Shown: in pieces, positions 33,766 to 42,384 of the stretch
Layout of the letters: each line of letters begins with the position of its first letter
How positions within the stretch are numbered: the stretch's first letter is position 1
Assembly (NCBI RefSeq): GCF_900618535.1
Contig: NZ_UYJA01000001.1
Location: forward strand, 868,001 to 932,000
DNA: 64,000 nucleotides
Direction: 5' to 3'
Source of the DNA: Pseudomonas bubulae
GTDB taxonomy: Bacteria; Pseudomonadota; Gammaproteobacteria; Pseudomonadales; Pseudomonadaceae
The notes under the pieces: model-generated
What the model saw: the letters and a program-made list of their open reading frames with translations, nothing else
Told to the model about the DNA's origin: nothing
The model's database searches: none
Program-made: the position numbers and the translations under genes

Positions 33766-35447
33766 ATGTAATGCCGCACCTGATTGTCGCGCCCATTCTG
33801 CTGCCACTGCTGACCGCTGCCTGCATGCTGTTGCTGGGGGAAAAACACCGCCCGCTCAAGGCGCGGATCAACCTGGTCTCGACCCTGCTCGGCCTGGGTA
33901 TTTCGGTGATGCTGTTGCTGTGGACTCGCGAGCAGGCGATTCCGGCTTCGATTGGCGTGTACCTGCCGAGCAACTGGCAAGTGCCGTTCGGGATTGCCCT
34001 GGTGGTCGATCACCTGAGCGCCTTGATGCTGGTGCTGACCGGTATCATCGCCAGTTGCGCCCTGCTGTTCGCCATGGCCCGCTGGGATCGCGCCGGGGCC
34101 AGTTTCCACGCGTTGTTCCAGATCCAGCTGATGGGGCTGTACGGCGCCTTCCTGACCGCCGACCTGTTCAACCTGTTCGTGTTTTTCGAAGTGCTGCTGG
34201 CCGCTTCCTACGGCCTGATGCTGCACGGTTCGGGCAAGGCGCGTGTCTCTGCCGGGTTGCATTACATCTCGATCAACCTGCTGGCTTCATCGCTGTTCCT
34301 GATCGGTGCGGCGTTGATCTACGGGGTGACCGGCACCTTAAACATGGCCGATCTGGCGCTGAAGATCCCTTTGGTGCCCGAGGCCGATCGCGGCTTGCTG
34401 CATGCAGGCACGGCCATTCTGGCGGTGGCCTTTCTGGCCAAGGCCGGCATGTGGCCGCTTAACTTCTGGCTGGTACCGGCGTACTCGTCGGCCAGTGCGC
34501 CGGTGGCGGCGCTGTTTGCGATCATGACCAAGGTCGGTATCTACACCGTGCTGCGTCTGTGGACCCTGCTGTTTTCCGGGCAAGCCGGGGCTTCGGCGTA
34601 CTTTGCCGGTGACTGGCTGATCTACGGCGGCATGGCCACCATTGTTTGCGCCGCCATCGCCATCCTCGCCGCCCAGCGCCTGGAGCGCATGGCCAGCCTG
34701 AGCATTCTGGTGTCTGCCGGGATCCTGTTGTCAGCCGTGGGTTTCGCCCAGCCCAACCTGACCAGCGCCGCGCTGTTCTATCTGGTCAGTTCCACCCTGG
34801 CCCTGAGTGCGCTGTTCCTGCTGGCCGAGCTGATTGAACGCTCGCGTTCTTCTGCCGACCTGGTGCTTGAGGATGATGTCGAGGTCACGCCCAGCCTCAG
34901 CGAGCCCACGGCCCCGCCCCGGGGCAGCAACCTGGACGACGAACAGAAAGTGGTGGTCGGGCTGGTCATCCCGTGGACGATGGCCTTTCTGGGCCTGAGC
35001 TTTATCGCCTGCGCGCTGTTGATCATCGGCATGCCGCCGCTGTCGGGCTTTATCGGCAAACTTGGCCTGCTCAATGCCCTGCTCAATCCGCTGGGGCTGG
35101 GCAATGCCACCGATGCGCCAATCTCAACCGCGGCCTGGAGCCTGCTGGCCTTGTTGATTCTTTCCGGGCTGGCCTCGTTGATCGGCTTTTCACGTATGGG
35201 CATCCAGCGTTTCTGGACCCCCCTTGAGCGCCCGTCGCCGATCCTGCGTCGCATTGAATGCCTGCCCATCGTGCTGCTGCTGGGGCTGTGTGTGGTGCTG
35301 ACGTTCAAGGCTGAGCCGGTCCTGCGTTATACCCAGGCCGCTGCCGACACCCTGAACAACCCCGAGCGTTATGTCATGGCCGTGATCGCCACCCGCCCTG
35401 TACCAAGCCCGCAGGCCAAGGCGGCACTACAGGAGGTGCAACCATGA
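33762..35447 (+). CDS. mrpD: Mrp antiporter subunit D
   Basis: A 561-residue NuoM/N-like proton-channel subunit: FFEVLLAASYGLML (conserved Glu), FLAKAGMWPLNFWLVPAYSS (key Lys), ALFAIMTKVGIYTVLRLW. A cytoplasmic insert (about residues 360-395, rich in Glu, Ser and Asp) sits before PWTMAFLGLSFIACALLIIG, followed by GMPPLSGFIGKLGLLNALL. ATG overlaps the mrpC stop. Confidence 0.95.
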   Translation: MNVMPHLIVAPILLPLLTAACMLLLGEKHRPLKARINLVSTLLGLGISVMLLLWTREQAIPASIGVYLPSNWQVPFGIALVVDHLSALMLVLTGIIASCALLFAMARWDRAGASFHALFQIQLMGLYGAFLTADLFNLFVFFEVLLAASYGLMLHGSGKARVSAGLHYISINLLASSLFLIGAALIYGVTGTLNMADLALKIPLVPEADRGLLHAGTAILAVAFLAKAGMWPLNFWLVPAYSSASAPVAALFAIMTKVGIYTVLRLWTLLFSGQAGASAYFAGDWLIYGGMATIVCAAIAILAAQRLERMASLSILVSAGILLSAVGFAQPNLTSAALFYLVSSTLALSALFLLAELIERSRSSADLVLEDDVEVTPSLSEPTAPPRGSNLDDEQKVVVGLVIPWTMAFLGLSFIACALLIIGMPPLSGFIGKLGLLNALLNPLGLGNATDAPISTAAWSLLALLILSGLASLIGFSRMGIQRFWTPLERPSPILRRIECLPIVLLLGLCVVLTFKAEPVLRYTQAAADTLNNPERYVMAVIATRPVPSPQAKAALQEVQP

Positions 35448-35932
35448 GGCGCCTGTTCCCTGCTCCCTGGCTGTCCCTGGCACTGTGGGCATTGTGGCTG
35501 TTGCTCAACCTGTCCCTGAGTGCCGGCAATCTGCTGCTGGGCGCGGCGCTGGCCATTCTGGCGCCGGTAATGTTTGCGCCGCTGCGCCCGCTGCCGGTGC
35601 GCATTCGCCGTCCCGGGGTGATTATCAAGCTGTTCTTTTTGGTAGGCCGCGATGTGGTGGCCTCCAATATTGCCGTGGCCTGGGGTGTACTGCGCGCCGG
35701 CAAAAATCCGCCCCGTTCGCGGTTTATCAAAATACCTCTGGACCTGCGCGATGCCAACGGTCTTGCCGCCCTGTCGATGATCACCACCGTGGTGCCCGGC
35801 ACCATCTGGTCGGAACTGGCGCTGGACCGCAGCGTGCTGTTGCTGCACGTGTTCGACCTGGATGACGAGGCGTCGTTTATCGAGCACTTCAAAACCGCCT
35901 ACGAGCGCCCACTGATGGAGATTTTTGAATGA
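35444..35932 (+). CDS. mrpE: Mrp antiporter subunit E
   Basis: A 162-residue subunit: two membrane helices at the N-terminus, then the family's soluble part with FIKIPLDLRDANGLAALSMI and TTVVPGTIWSELALDR, then HVFDLDDEASFIEHFKTAYE. ATG overlaps the mrpD stop. Confidence 0.93.
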   Translation: MRRLFPAPWLSLALWALWLLLNLSLSAGNLLLGAALAILAPVMFAPLRPLPVRIRRPGVIIKLFFLVGRDVVASNIAVAWGVLRAGKNPPRSRFIKIPLDLRDANGLAALSMITTVVPGTIWSELALDRSVLLLHVFDLDDEASFIEHFKTAYERPLMEIFE

Positions 35933-36207
35933 GTGCCCTGCTCACCAATGCCATCCTGCTCAGCCTGTTTATTTTCAGCCTGGCAATGGTCTTGACCGTG
36001 ATCCGCCTGTTCAAGGGCCCCTCGGCCCAGGACCGGGTTCTGGCGCTGGACTACCTGTATATCCTGGCCATGTTGATGATGCTGGTGCTGGGTATCAGAT
36101 ACGCCAGTGACACCTACTTTGAAGGCGCACTGCTGATTGCCCTGTTTGGCTTTGTCGGCTCGTTTGCGCTGGCCAAATTCCTGCTGCGTGGCGAGGTGAT
36201 CGAATGA
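35929..36207 (+). CDS. mrpF: Mrp antiporter subunit F
   Basis: A 92-residue, three-helix subunit with the conserved core VIRLFKGPSAQDRVLALDYL after the first helix. ATG overlaps the mrpE stop. Confidence 0.93.
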   Translation: MSALLTNAILLSLFIFSLAMVLTVIRLFKGPSAQDRVLALDYLYILAMLMMLVLGIRYASDTYFEGALLIALFGFVGSFALAKFLLRGEVIE

Positions 36208-36557
36208 GTCTCTGGATCGAAATATCGGTGGCTGTGCTGCTGGTGCTCAGCAGCCTGTTTGCCTTGTGCGGCGCTATCGGGTTGTTGCGCCTCAAGGATT
36301 TTTTTCAGCGCATGCACCCGCCGGCACTGGCTTCAACCCTTGGCGCTTGGGGCGTGGCCCTGGCCTCGATTCTGTACTTTTCCGCCCTTAAATCGACCCC
36401 GGTACTGCATGCCTGGCTGATGCCGATCCTGTTGTCGATTACCGTACCGGTGACCACCTTGCTGCTGGCGCGGACTTCGTTGTTTCGCAAGCGCATGGCA
36501 GGCGAGGATGTACCGGCGGAAGTCAGCAGCGGCGGGCGTAGCGAAAACGCTAACTGA
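36204..36557 (+). CDS. mrpG: Mrp antiporter subunit G
   Basis: A 117-residue, three-helix subunit: FALCGAIGLLRLKDFFQRMH then PPALASTLGAWGVALASILY. The hydrophilic tail carries Lys/Arg/Glu. It is the last gene of the operon, which then meets a REP element and the convergent DASS gene. Confidence 0.93.
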   Translation: MSLWIEISVAVLLVLSSLFALCGAIGLLRLKDFFQRMHPPALASTLGAWGVALASILYFSALKSTPVLHAWLMPILLSITVPVTTLLLARTSLFRKRMAGEDVPAEVSSGGRSENAN

Positions 36558-36561
36558 ACCT

Positions 36562-36646
36562 GTGGGAGCGGGCTTGCTCGCGATAGGAACGACGCGGTGT
36601 GTCTGTCAGACCGCAGTGCGCCCATCGCGGGCAAGCCCGCTCCCAC
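36562..36646. repeat. REP palindrome, probable bidirectional terminator
   Basis: GTGGGAGCGGGCTTGCTCGC with its inverted copy, between convergent mrpG and the DASS gene. Confidence 0.9.
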
Positions 36647-36654
36647 CCACTGGG

Positions 36655-38145
36655 CTACATCCAGCCCAGCCAGCTCCAGTACGTGGCACCGAACAGCAGC
36701 ATCAGCAGATAACCCACCGCCGTAACGATCAACCCGACCTTGGCGAACTGTTTCGCGGTAAAGGTCTGGGTGCCCAGGCACACCATATTTTGCGGGGCGT
36801 TGATCGGCAGGATAAAACCGTAGCTGACCACAAAGCCCAGCAACATGGTCATGCCCAGGCGGTTGAATTCGCCCGGCAAGGTTTGCAGCACCGCGATCAG
36901 AATCGGCAGCAAGGCCGAGGTCAATGCCGTGGCACTGGCAAAGCCCAGGTGAATCAATATCAAAAACGCGCCCAGAATCGCAAAGATCCCCAGCGGCCCT
37001 ACCTGATCCAGCCCGGTATTGGCCACCACCTGCCCGCCCAACCATTGCCCGGCCTGGGTGGTGAGCAAGGCCGTACCCAAACTGATACCCACCCCGAACA
37101 CAATCACCGTGCCCCAGGGGATACGCGACTGCACGTCTTTCCAGGTCATCACGCCAAAGCGCGGCAGCAGCAAGAATACAAGGCCGGCATAGGTGGTCGA
37201 AGTGGTGTCAAAACTGTGCAGTTTGCCCTCGGTGGCCCAGGCCAGCAGCAAGGCGATCGATACGCCCATCAGGCGCTTCTGCGGGCCGGTCATGGGGCCC
37301 AGTTCGGCCAGTGATTTTTCTACGGCCTCCTTGCCGCCGGGGATGCTGTCGCTCTCTGGCGGGAGCATTTTCAGCACCACAAACAGCAGCACCGCCGACA
37401 TGATAATGGCCCAGGGTGCACCGGCGATCAGCCAGTCGAGCCAGTTCACCCGCGCACCGAGCATCTTGTCCATAAAGCCTACGGTCAGCAGGTTCTGTGC
37501 CGCCGCGGTTTGAATGCCGACGTTCCAGATACTGGTGCCCTGGGCCACGACAATCATGATCCCGGCAGCAATGTTGGAGCGTTTGTCCACGCCGAAGGCC
37601 AGGATCACCCCCATCATGATCGGTACCACGCAGGCACTGCGCGCCGTGGCACTGGGCACCACCAGGCTGAGCAAAATGGTGACCGCAATAGCCCCCAGCA
37701 AAATGCGTCGGGTGCTGGTGCCGATACGCGACAAGGTGACCAGGGCAATGCGCCGGTCAAGGCCGGTGTGGGTCATGGCAGCCGCGATAAACAGGGCACC
37801 CGCCACCAGGGCCAGGGCAGCATTGGAAAACCCGGTCAGGGCCATGGTGATGCCAGCAGAGGTGCCGTAGAGCTTGGACGGGTCCGCCAGGGTGGGCGCC
37901 ATGCCGATTAAAAACGCCATCAGCGAGGTGATCATGATGGCACTGGCTTCGTACGACACCGCTTCAGTGATCCATACCACCACGGCAAATGCCAGGATCG
38001 CCAGCATGCGATGACCGGCTACCGGCAAGTCGGCGGGCAGTGGCAGCAGCAGAATGCCGATCATGACCAGGACTGCTATCACCAGACCAATGGGAAGTTT
38101 TGCTTTTGCCGTCGCAGGCGTGGGGCTGGTTGCAGGCGCATTCAT
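36655..38145 (-). CDS. DASS family (SLC13) anion symporter
   Basis: A 496-residue, roughly 12-helix transporter of the divalent anion:sodium symporter family, which takes up di- and tricarboxylates or sulfate. Motifs: ILAFAVVVWITEAVSYEASA, ATARSACVVPIMMGVILAFG (Ser-Asn-Thr-like substrate loop in repeat 1 is VPSATARSA), GFASATALTSALLPILIAVL and VSYGFILPINAPQNMVCLGT. The citrate/succinate YbhI-like branch seems closest. AAGGAG is 7 bases before ATG 38145. Substrate not determined. Confidence 0.87.
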   Translation of the reverse strand: MNAPATSPTPATAKAKLPIGLVIAVLVMIGILLLPLPADLPVAGHRMLAILAFAVVVWITEAVSYEASAIMITSLMAFLIGMAPTLADPSKLYGTSAGITMALTGFSNAALALVAGALFIAAAMTHTGLDRRIALVTLSRIGTSTRRILLGAIAVTILLSLVVPSATARSACVVPIMMGVILAFGVDKRSNIAAGIMIVVAQGTSIWNVGIQTAAAQNLLTVGFMDKMLGARVNWLDWLIAGAPWAIIMSAVLLFVVLKMLPPESDSIPGGKEAVEKSLAELGPMTGPQKRLMGVSIALLLAWATEGKLHSFDTTSTTYAGLVFLLLPRFGVMTWKDVQSRIPWGTVIVFGVGISLGTALLTTQAGQWLGGQVVANTGLDQVGPLGIFAILGAFLILIHLGFASATALTSALLPILIAVLQTLPGEFNRLGMTMLLGFVVSYGFILPINAPQNMVCLGTQTFTAKQFAKVGLIVTAVGYLLMLLFGATYWSWLGWM

Positions 38146-38227
38146 GGCCATCTCCTTGAGCTTGAAAACCCGTGGAGCATAGGTCAAGAGCGGCGGATGG
38201 GTTTTGATATTGATCAGCTCAGAGGCA

Positions 38228-38333
38228 CCCTCACCCCAACCCTCTCCCAGAGGGAGAGGGAGCTGACCGCACGCGGATTCAAACTCAACGCCAATCAGTC
38301 CCCTCTCCCTCTGGGAGAGGGTTAGGGTGAGGG
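38228..38333. repeat. Long inverted repeat, CCCTCACCCCAACCCTCTCCC family
   Basis: Left arm CCCTCACCCCAACCCTCTCC and right arm GGGAGAGGGTTAGGGTGAGG, with inner arms of GGGAGAGGG. A second copy lies at 53808-53916. It follows tonB and likely ends that operon. Confidence 0.9.
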
Positions 38334-38342
38334 GGCTTTGGG

Positions 38343-39128
38343 CTACTGGATCTTGTAGTGAAAGGTATTACGCACCCCCGGCACCGTCACTGCCTGGCCA
38401 TCGACCATGCGCGGCTGGTAGCGGAACGTCGCCGCCGCCACCAGTGAAGGACGAATAAACGCCGGGTGACAGTTGCCCACCACTTTGGGGTTGTCGACCT
38501 TGCCCTGGAGCGTTACCGAGTACTCCACCGTGCAATCGCCCTGAATGCCCTTGTCCAGTGCTCGTTGCGGGTAGTCCGGGGCTTGTTTGCTGATGGGCAG
38601 GTACTGACGCACATCCGCCGCCGCAGCGGCCTGCTTCGCTCGCCGGGCATTATCCGCCGCTGCAACCCGGGCCTGTTCAGCCACGGCCTGCTGACGCTGG
38701 GCCTCAACCTGTTCGGCGCGCTGCTGCGCGGTTTTTTGTTGCTCCACTTGCGCCTGTTTCTGCTCCTCGACCCGCTTGCGCGCCAGTGCCGCCTGTTCCA
38801 GTTTGCGCGCCTGGATCTGCGGGTCCACTTTAGGCTTGACCACCTCGGGCCTGGCCTCAACCACCGGTGCCGGAGTCACCACCGGCAGCGGCTCCGGCGC
38901 AGGAGGCGCCATTACCGGTTCGGCGGGCAGCATCACCAGCCGGGTTTTCAGGGTCGATGGCACAGGCTCCGGCAGCGATTGCTCCATGCTCCAGCCCAGC
39001 ACCAGGAACGCCACCACAGCGCTGTGCAGAGCCACGCTGACCACCAGCGCCTGGCTGTTATGCCACATCCGCGACCAGGGCAACGGCTGTGCAGGCGCCA
39101 GCTCGCCGTGCATCAACGCGGCACTCAT
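38343..39128 (-). CDS. tonB: TonB energy transducer
   Basis: A 261-residue protein with an N-terminal membrane anchor (about 28-47: ALVVSVALHSAVVAFLVLGW with the Ser-X3-His motif), a Pro/Val/Glu-rich spacer, a Gln/Ala-rich coiled-coil part (about 105-165) and the C-terminal TonB domain: LPISKQAPDYPQRALDKGIQ, CTVEYSVTLQGKVDNPKVVG, AAATFRYQPRMVDGQAV. It couples the proton motive force, via ExbB-ExbD, to the receptor encoded upstream. ATG overlaps the exbD stop (ATGA). Last gene of the phytase operon. Confidence 0.92.
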   Translation of the reverse strand: MSAALMHGELAPAQPLPWSRMWHNSQALVVSVALHSAVVAFLVLGWSMEQSLPEPVPSTLKTRLVMLPAEPVMAPPAPEPLPVVTPAPVVEARPEVVKPKVDPQIQARKLEQAALARKRVEEQKQAQVEQQKTAQQRAEQVEAQRQQAVAEQARVAAADNARRAKQAAAAADVRQYLPISKQAPDYPQRALDKGIQGDCTVEYSVTLQGKVDNPKVVGNCHPAFIRPSLVAAATFRYQPRMVDGQAVTVPGVRNTFHYKIQ

Positions 39129-39571
39129 TGTGGCGCCTCGGTCACCAGCCCCAGGTTGCTCACGCCACCTTGCTGCAGGGCCGCCATCGCCTTGACCACG
39201 CTGCCATAACCCGCCTCGTTGTCGGCGCGGATATACACCTGGGTGTTGCTGTCCTGCGCCACCACCTGGCCGACCTTGGCCTGCAACTCCTCAAGGCTGA
39301 CGGCGCTGTCGGTCTGGTTCTTGGTGTCCAGTTCACTGCCCAGGTTCCAGTAGTAGCCACCTTCGGCCTTGACTGACAGAGTGAGGATTTTTTGCTGGCT
39401 GTCATTGACCAGCGCTTCACTGGCCACTTTCGGCAGCTCGATTTTCACCCCCTGGGTCAACATCGGCGCGGTCACCATAAAGATCACCAGCAGCACCAGC
39501 ATCACGTCGATGTAAGGCACTACGTTCATTTCGGCTTTGGGCCCGTGTTTGCGCTGTGGTCGAGCAAGCAT
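39125..39571 (-). CDS. exbD: ExbD/TolR family biopolymer transport protein
   Basis: A 148-residue protein: one membrane helix with the essential Asp in NVVPYIDVMLVLLVIFMVTA, followed by the periplasmic domain (VKIELPKVASEAL, VYIRADNEAGYGSVVKAMAA). AAGGGAG precedes ATG 39571. The sequence is somewhat TolR-like, but no tolAB are near and tonB follows, so ExbD is the role. It forms the proton-driven motor with ExbB. Confidence 0.9.
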   Translation of the reverse strand: MLARPQRKHGPKAEMNVVPYIDVMLVLLVIFMVTAPMLTQGVKIELPKVASEALVNDSQQKILTLSVKAEGGYYWNLGSELDTKNQTDSAVSLEELQAKVGQVVAQDSNTQVYIRADNEAGYGSVVKAMAALQQGGVSNLGLVTEAPQ

Positions 39572-39585
39572 GATGAAACTCCCTT

Positions 39586-40296
39586 TCAAGCGACGGCGGA
39601 CATGTTCCGCGAACCGGCATGCAGGCTGCGGTACAAGCGCATCTGCACTTCATTGCCGAGGCTGTAGTAGCGGGTCAGCAAGGTCTGGCCACGGGCCGAA
39701 AAACGGTTGTAGGCGATCACGGCCGGGATCGCCGCAAACAGGCCGATGGCGGTGGCGATCAGGGCTTCGGCGATGCCCGGGGCGACGGTGGACAGGGTCG
39801 CCTGTTGCACCTGGGACAGGCCGATAAAGGAGTTCATGATCCCCCACACGGTACCGAAGAGTCCGATATAGGGGCTCACCGAGCCCACGGTCGCGAGAAA
39901 CTGCAGGCCTTTCTCCAGGCGGATCTCCTGCTCGCTGATGGCCACATACAGCGCCCGCTCCACCCCTTGCATCACGCCTTCGGCATCCACACCCGGCTGC
40001 TGCTTGAGTTGGGCGTATTCACTGTAGGCAGCGGCGAATACTTGCTCGGCACCGGCATCTTCATGGCTGGTATCGCGGCTTTCGCGGTACAGGGTGTTGA
40101 GCTCGCCCTGGCCACGCAGGCGCCCTGCAAAGTTGTCCATGTCGCGCTCGCTACGGCGCAGGATGGCGCTACGGCGCACAATCAGAAACCAGCTCAACAG
40201 CGAGGCCAGCAGCAGGATCAGCATCACCCCCTTGACCAGCAGACTCGCGTCGCTGATCAGGCCCCAGATCGTCATATGTTCCATGGTTGCGTGCAT
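39586..40296 (-). CDS. exbB: ExbB/TolQ family proton channel
   Basis: A 236-residue protein with three membrane helices: VMLILLLASLLSWFLIV, then SVSPYIGLFGTVWGIMNSFI and GIAEALIATAIGLFAAIPAV, the last two forming the MotA/TolQ/ExbB signature. GGAG stands 8 bases before ATG 40296. It lies 48 bases after the phytase gene and 14 bases before exbD. Confidence 0.92.
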   Translation of the reverse strand: MHATMEHMTIWGLISDASLLVKGVMLILLLASLLSWFLIVRRSAILRRSERDMDNFAGRLRGQGELNTLYRESRDTSHEDAGAEQVFAAAYSEYAQLKQQPGVDAEGVMQGVERALYVAISEQEIRLEKGLQFLATVGSVSPYIGLFGTVWGIMNSFIGLSQVQQATLSTVAPGIAEALIATAIGLFAAIPAVIAYNRFSARGQTLLTRYYSLGNEVQMRLYRSLHAGSRNMSAVA

Positions 40297-40344
40297 GTTG
40301 TTGCTCCAATAAAGGGGTATTTATAAGCGTCTTAAATGACCGGG

Positions 40345-42252
40345 TTATGGCAAGTGCAGGGCCTTGGCCACTTCAGCCCAGGGGATGTACTTGAAGTTTT
40401 GCGCCTGCTCGGGCATGCGTTTGCGACCGTCCTGAACCACCAGCATGCCTTTGTGCCATGGGCCGCCGAGGTTGGCCGAGGTCACTTCCAGGCCATCGGT
40501 TTCCGACGCGCCGTCGATGCCCGCCGCCGCATTGACCCCCACCCGGAACGCACCGCGCAGGGCATACGGCGGCTCGGCATCGACCACCACATAGCTGTCG
40601 TTGCCCTGGCTGGAGATCACCAGGTAGTTGTCTTTGTCGGTCTGGTACAGGCCCATGCCTTCGATATCGTCATGCACCTGTTCACCCACCCTGATCACGC
40701 TGGTGAGCGTGGCCGGTTGGTCAGGCCGGGCATCCACCGCCCACACCGCCACATCCTCCTCACCGAGGAACAGCCGCTGGTTGCGATCGTCCGCTACACA
40801 GCCTTCGGGTTGGCTGGCCACCTTGAACTGGCGCACCAGCTCGCCCTGCACCTTGTCGCCCTTGGCGTACAAGCGGTGCTGCACAAAAGTGCCGTCCTTG
40901 TCGTTGGTGAAACTGTAGATCTCGCCGGTAGGGGCCTTGAACAGGCACAGGCCGTAAATATCGGTGACCGGCGTGGCAATCTCGCCCGCTTCCTGCAAGG
41001 TGCCGGTGGCGCGGTCGATGCTGAACACGCTGAGGCTGTTGTGATCGCGATTGGTTGCCACGGCCAGATCCACAGTGCGTCCGCCCAGCTCGAAACCCGG
41101 GCGCACATCGACGTTGTTCAGGCGACCCACAGGCAGATGCTGCACGCGTTTGCCCTGCAGGTCGTACACCTCAAGGCCCTGCTGCTTGTTGGTGCCCAGT
41201 ACCCGGCTCAGCGCGGGGGTTTTCGGGTGTACCCAGATGGCCGGGTCATCCGCGGCATCACCCTGGCTCATCACCACGTCGGTTTGCACCGCAGGTTTTA
41301 CGCTGACCAGCACAGGGGGGTGGCTGGCCGGGGTGGCCTTCCAGTCCAATGCGCCTTCGTACATTTTGCTGCTGGCACCGTCCTGCACCAGCAGTTGCAG
41401 GCCATGCGGCGTCTGACGCAGGGCCAGATGCTCCGGCTCGCGGACCCCGGCCAGGGGCAAGCTGGCAACGGCTGCCCAGCCCTTGCCCTGCTGCTGATAC
41501 AGATTCAGTTGTGCCGCCTCGGGATCGAGGCCGAGCATACCGCCCGGCACCAGGGCCATGTCCCCGGTGGATTTTTTTACGTTGCCAAATGGCTCGACCA
41601 TCGCCACCGGCACACGCTCGACGTCGGCCTCGGCATGGGCCGGGTAGGCCCACCAACCGACATTCTCTTCGTTGACGAACAGGTTCTGCGCGGCGTCATC
41701 GACCTTGCAGAACTTGGCCTGCGGCGGCAGGGGCAGGCTGCGCACCAGCAGCGGCGTCGGCAAACGGCGGCTCTCAGCGGCAACCAGCCATTGCTCGCCC
41801 CTGCCCTCTTCACCCACGGTAAACAGGTAGATATTGCTCGCATCGTCCTGGTACAGGCACACGCCATTCACCGCGTAGTCGCGGGTGGGCAGATAGGACG
41901 GCGCCTGCCATTGATGGCTCTTGGGGTCGAGATTGAACAGCGCAACCTGCTGCTTGTCCTTGTCGTTACTGGCCACCAGCACCTGGTCGCCCAGGGCGCG
42001 GCTGTCCAGCCCGGCAAAGGCGCCCTGGACCCGGCTCAGGGTGTTGCCCTGTTTATCAAGCAACAACAGGCCTTCGCGCTTGCTTGCCGCCAGGCGCTCG
42101 TCACCTGTGCTACCGGGTAAAAAACTCAGGGCCTGGGCCTTGCTGGTGGACCATTGCTGCAATGTCGGGGCAGCAATTTCGGTAGCTGCCTGGACGCTGC
42201 CTGCGGTCAGGCAGGCCAGCAAGGGCAGGATGCGGGGTTTGCGTGTGAACAT
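40345..42252 (-). CDS. Beta-propeller phytase with two propeller domains
   Basis: Hydrolyses phosphate from phytate (myo-inositol hexakisphosphate) using bound Ca2+. The 635-residue exported protein (signal MFTRKPRILPLLACLTAGSV to Ala) has a full propeller in its second half with the family hallmark GDAADDPAIWVHP (about 335), VDVRPGFELGGRTVDLAVAT, YGLCLF-X6-GEIYSFTNDKDG, and IEGMGLY. The first half is a related but incomplete copy: VNGVCLYQDDASNIYLFTVG matches the same blade but no DDPAIW motif is present. Tandem phytases of this kind are known in which the first domain assists. Lies after the receptor gene and before exbB. Periplasmic or secreted. Confidence 0.92.
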   Translation of the reverse strand: MFTRKPRILPLLACLTAGSVQAATEIAAPTLQQWSTSKAQALSFLPGSTGDERLAASKREGLLLLDKQGNTLSRVQGAFAGLDSRALGDQVLVASNDKDKQQVALFNLDPKSHQWQAPSYLPTRDYAVNGVCLYQDDASNIYLFTVGEEGRGEQWLVAAESRRLPTPLLVRSLPLPPQAKFCKVDDAAQNLFVNEENVGWWAYPAHAEADVERVPVAMVEPFGNVKKSTGDMALVPGGMLGLDPEAAQLNLYQQQGKGWAAVASLPLAGVREPEHLALRQTPHGLQLLVQDGASSKMYEGALDWKATPASHPPVLVSVKPAVQTDVVMSQGDAADDPAIWVHPKTPALSRVLGTNKQQGLEVYDLQGKRVQHLPVGRLNNVDVRPGFELGGRTVDLAVATNRDHNSLSVFSIDRATGTLQEAGEIATPVTDIYGLCLFKAPTGEIYSFTNDKDGTFVQHRLYAKGDKVQGELVRQFKVASQPEGCVADDRNQRLFLGEEDVAVWAVDARPDQPATLTSVIRVGEQVHDDIEGMGLYQTDKDNYLVISSQGNDSYVVVDAEPPYALRGAFRVGVNAAAGIDGASETDGLEVTSANLGGPWHKGMLVVQDGRKRMPEQAQNFKYIPWAEVAKALHLP

Positions 42253-42297
42253 GAGTGATCAATCCTGAATTCTGTTCAAAAAAACAAAGGCGCTTCA

Positions 42298-42365
42298 GTG
42301 GGAGCGAGCCTGCTCGCGAAGGTCTCAACATCACTTACGGCCTTCGCGAGCAGGCTCGCTCCCAC
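42298..42365. repeat. REP palindrome inside the phytase operon
   Basis: GTGGGAGCGAGCCTGCTCGC and inverted copy between the receptor and phytase genes. It could lower transcription into the phytase gene or stabilise the receptor message. Confidence 0.9.
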
Positions 42366-42384
42366 AAGGGGGGACATCGAAGCC

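Noticed and set aside
38228..38333. Mobile element ends
   Set aside because: Paired arms with no transposase between them; the same element recurs at 53808-53916 as an intergenic repeat.
40336..42120. 594-codon plus-strand open frame
   Set aside because: Antisense of the phytase gene.
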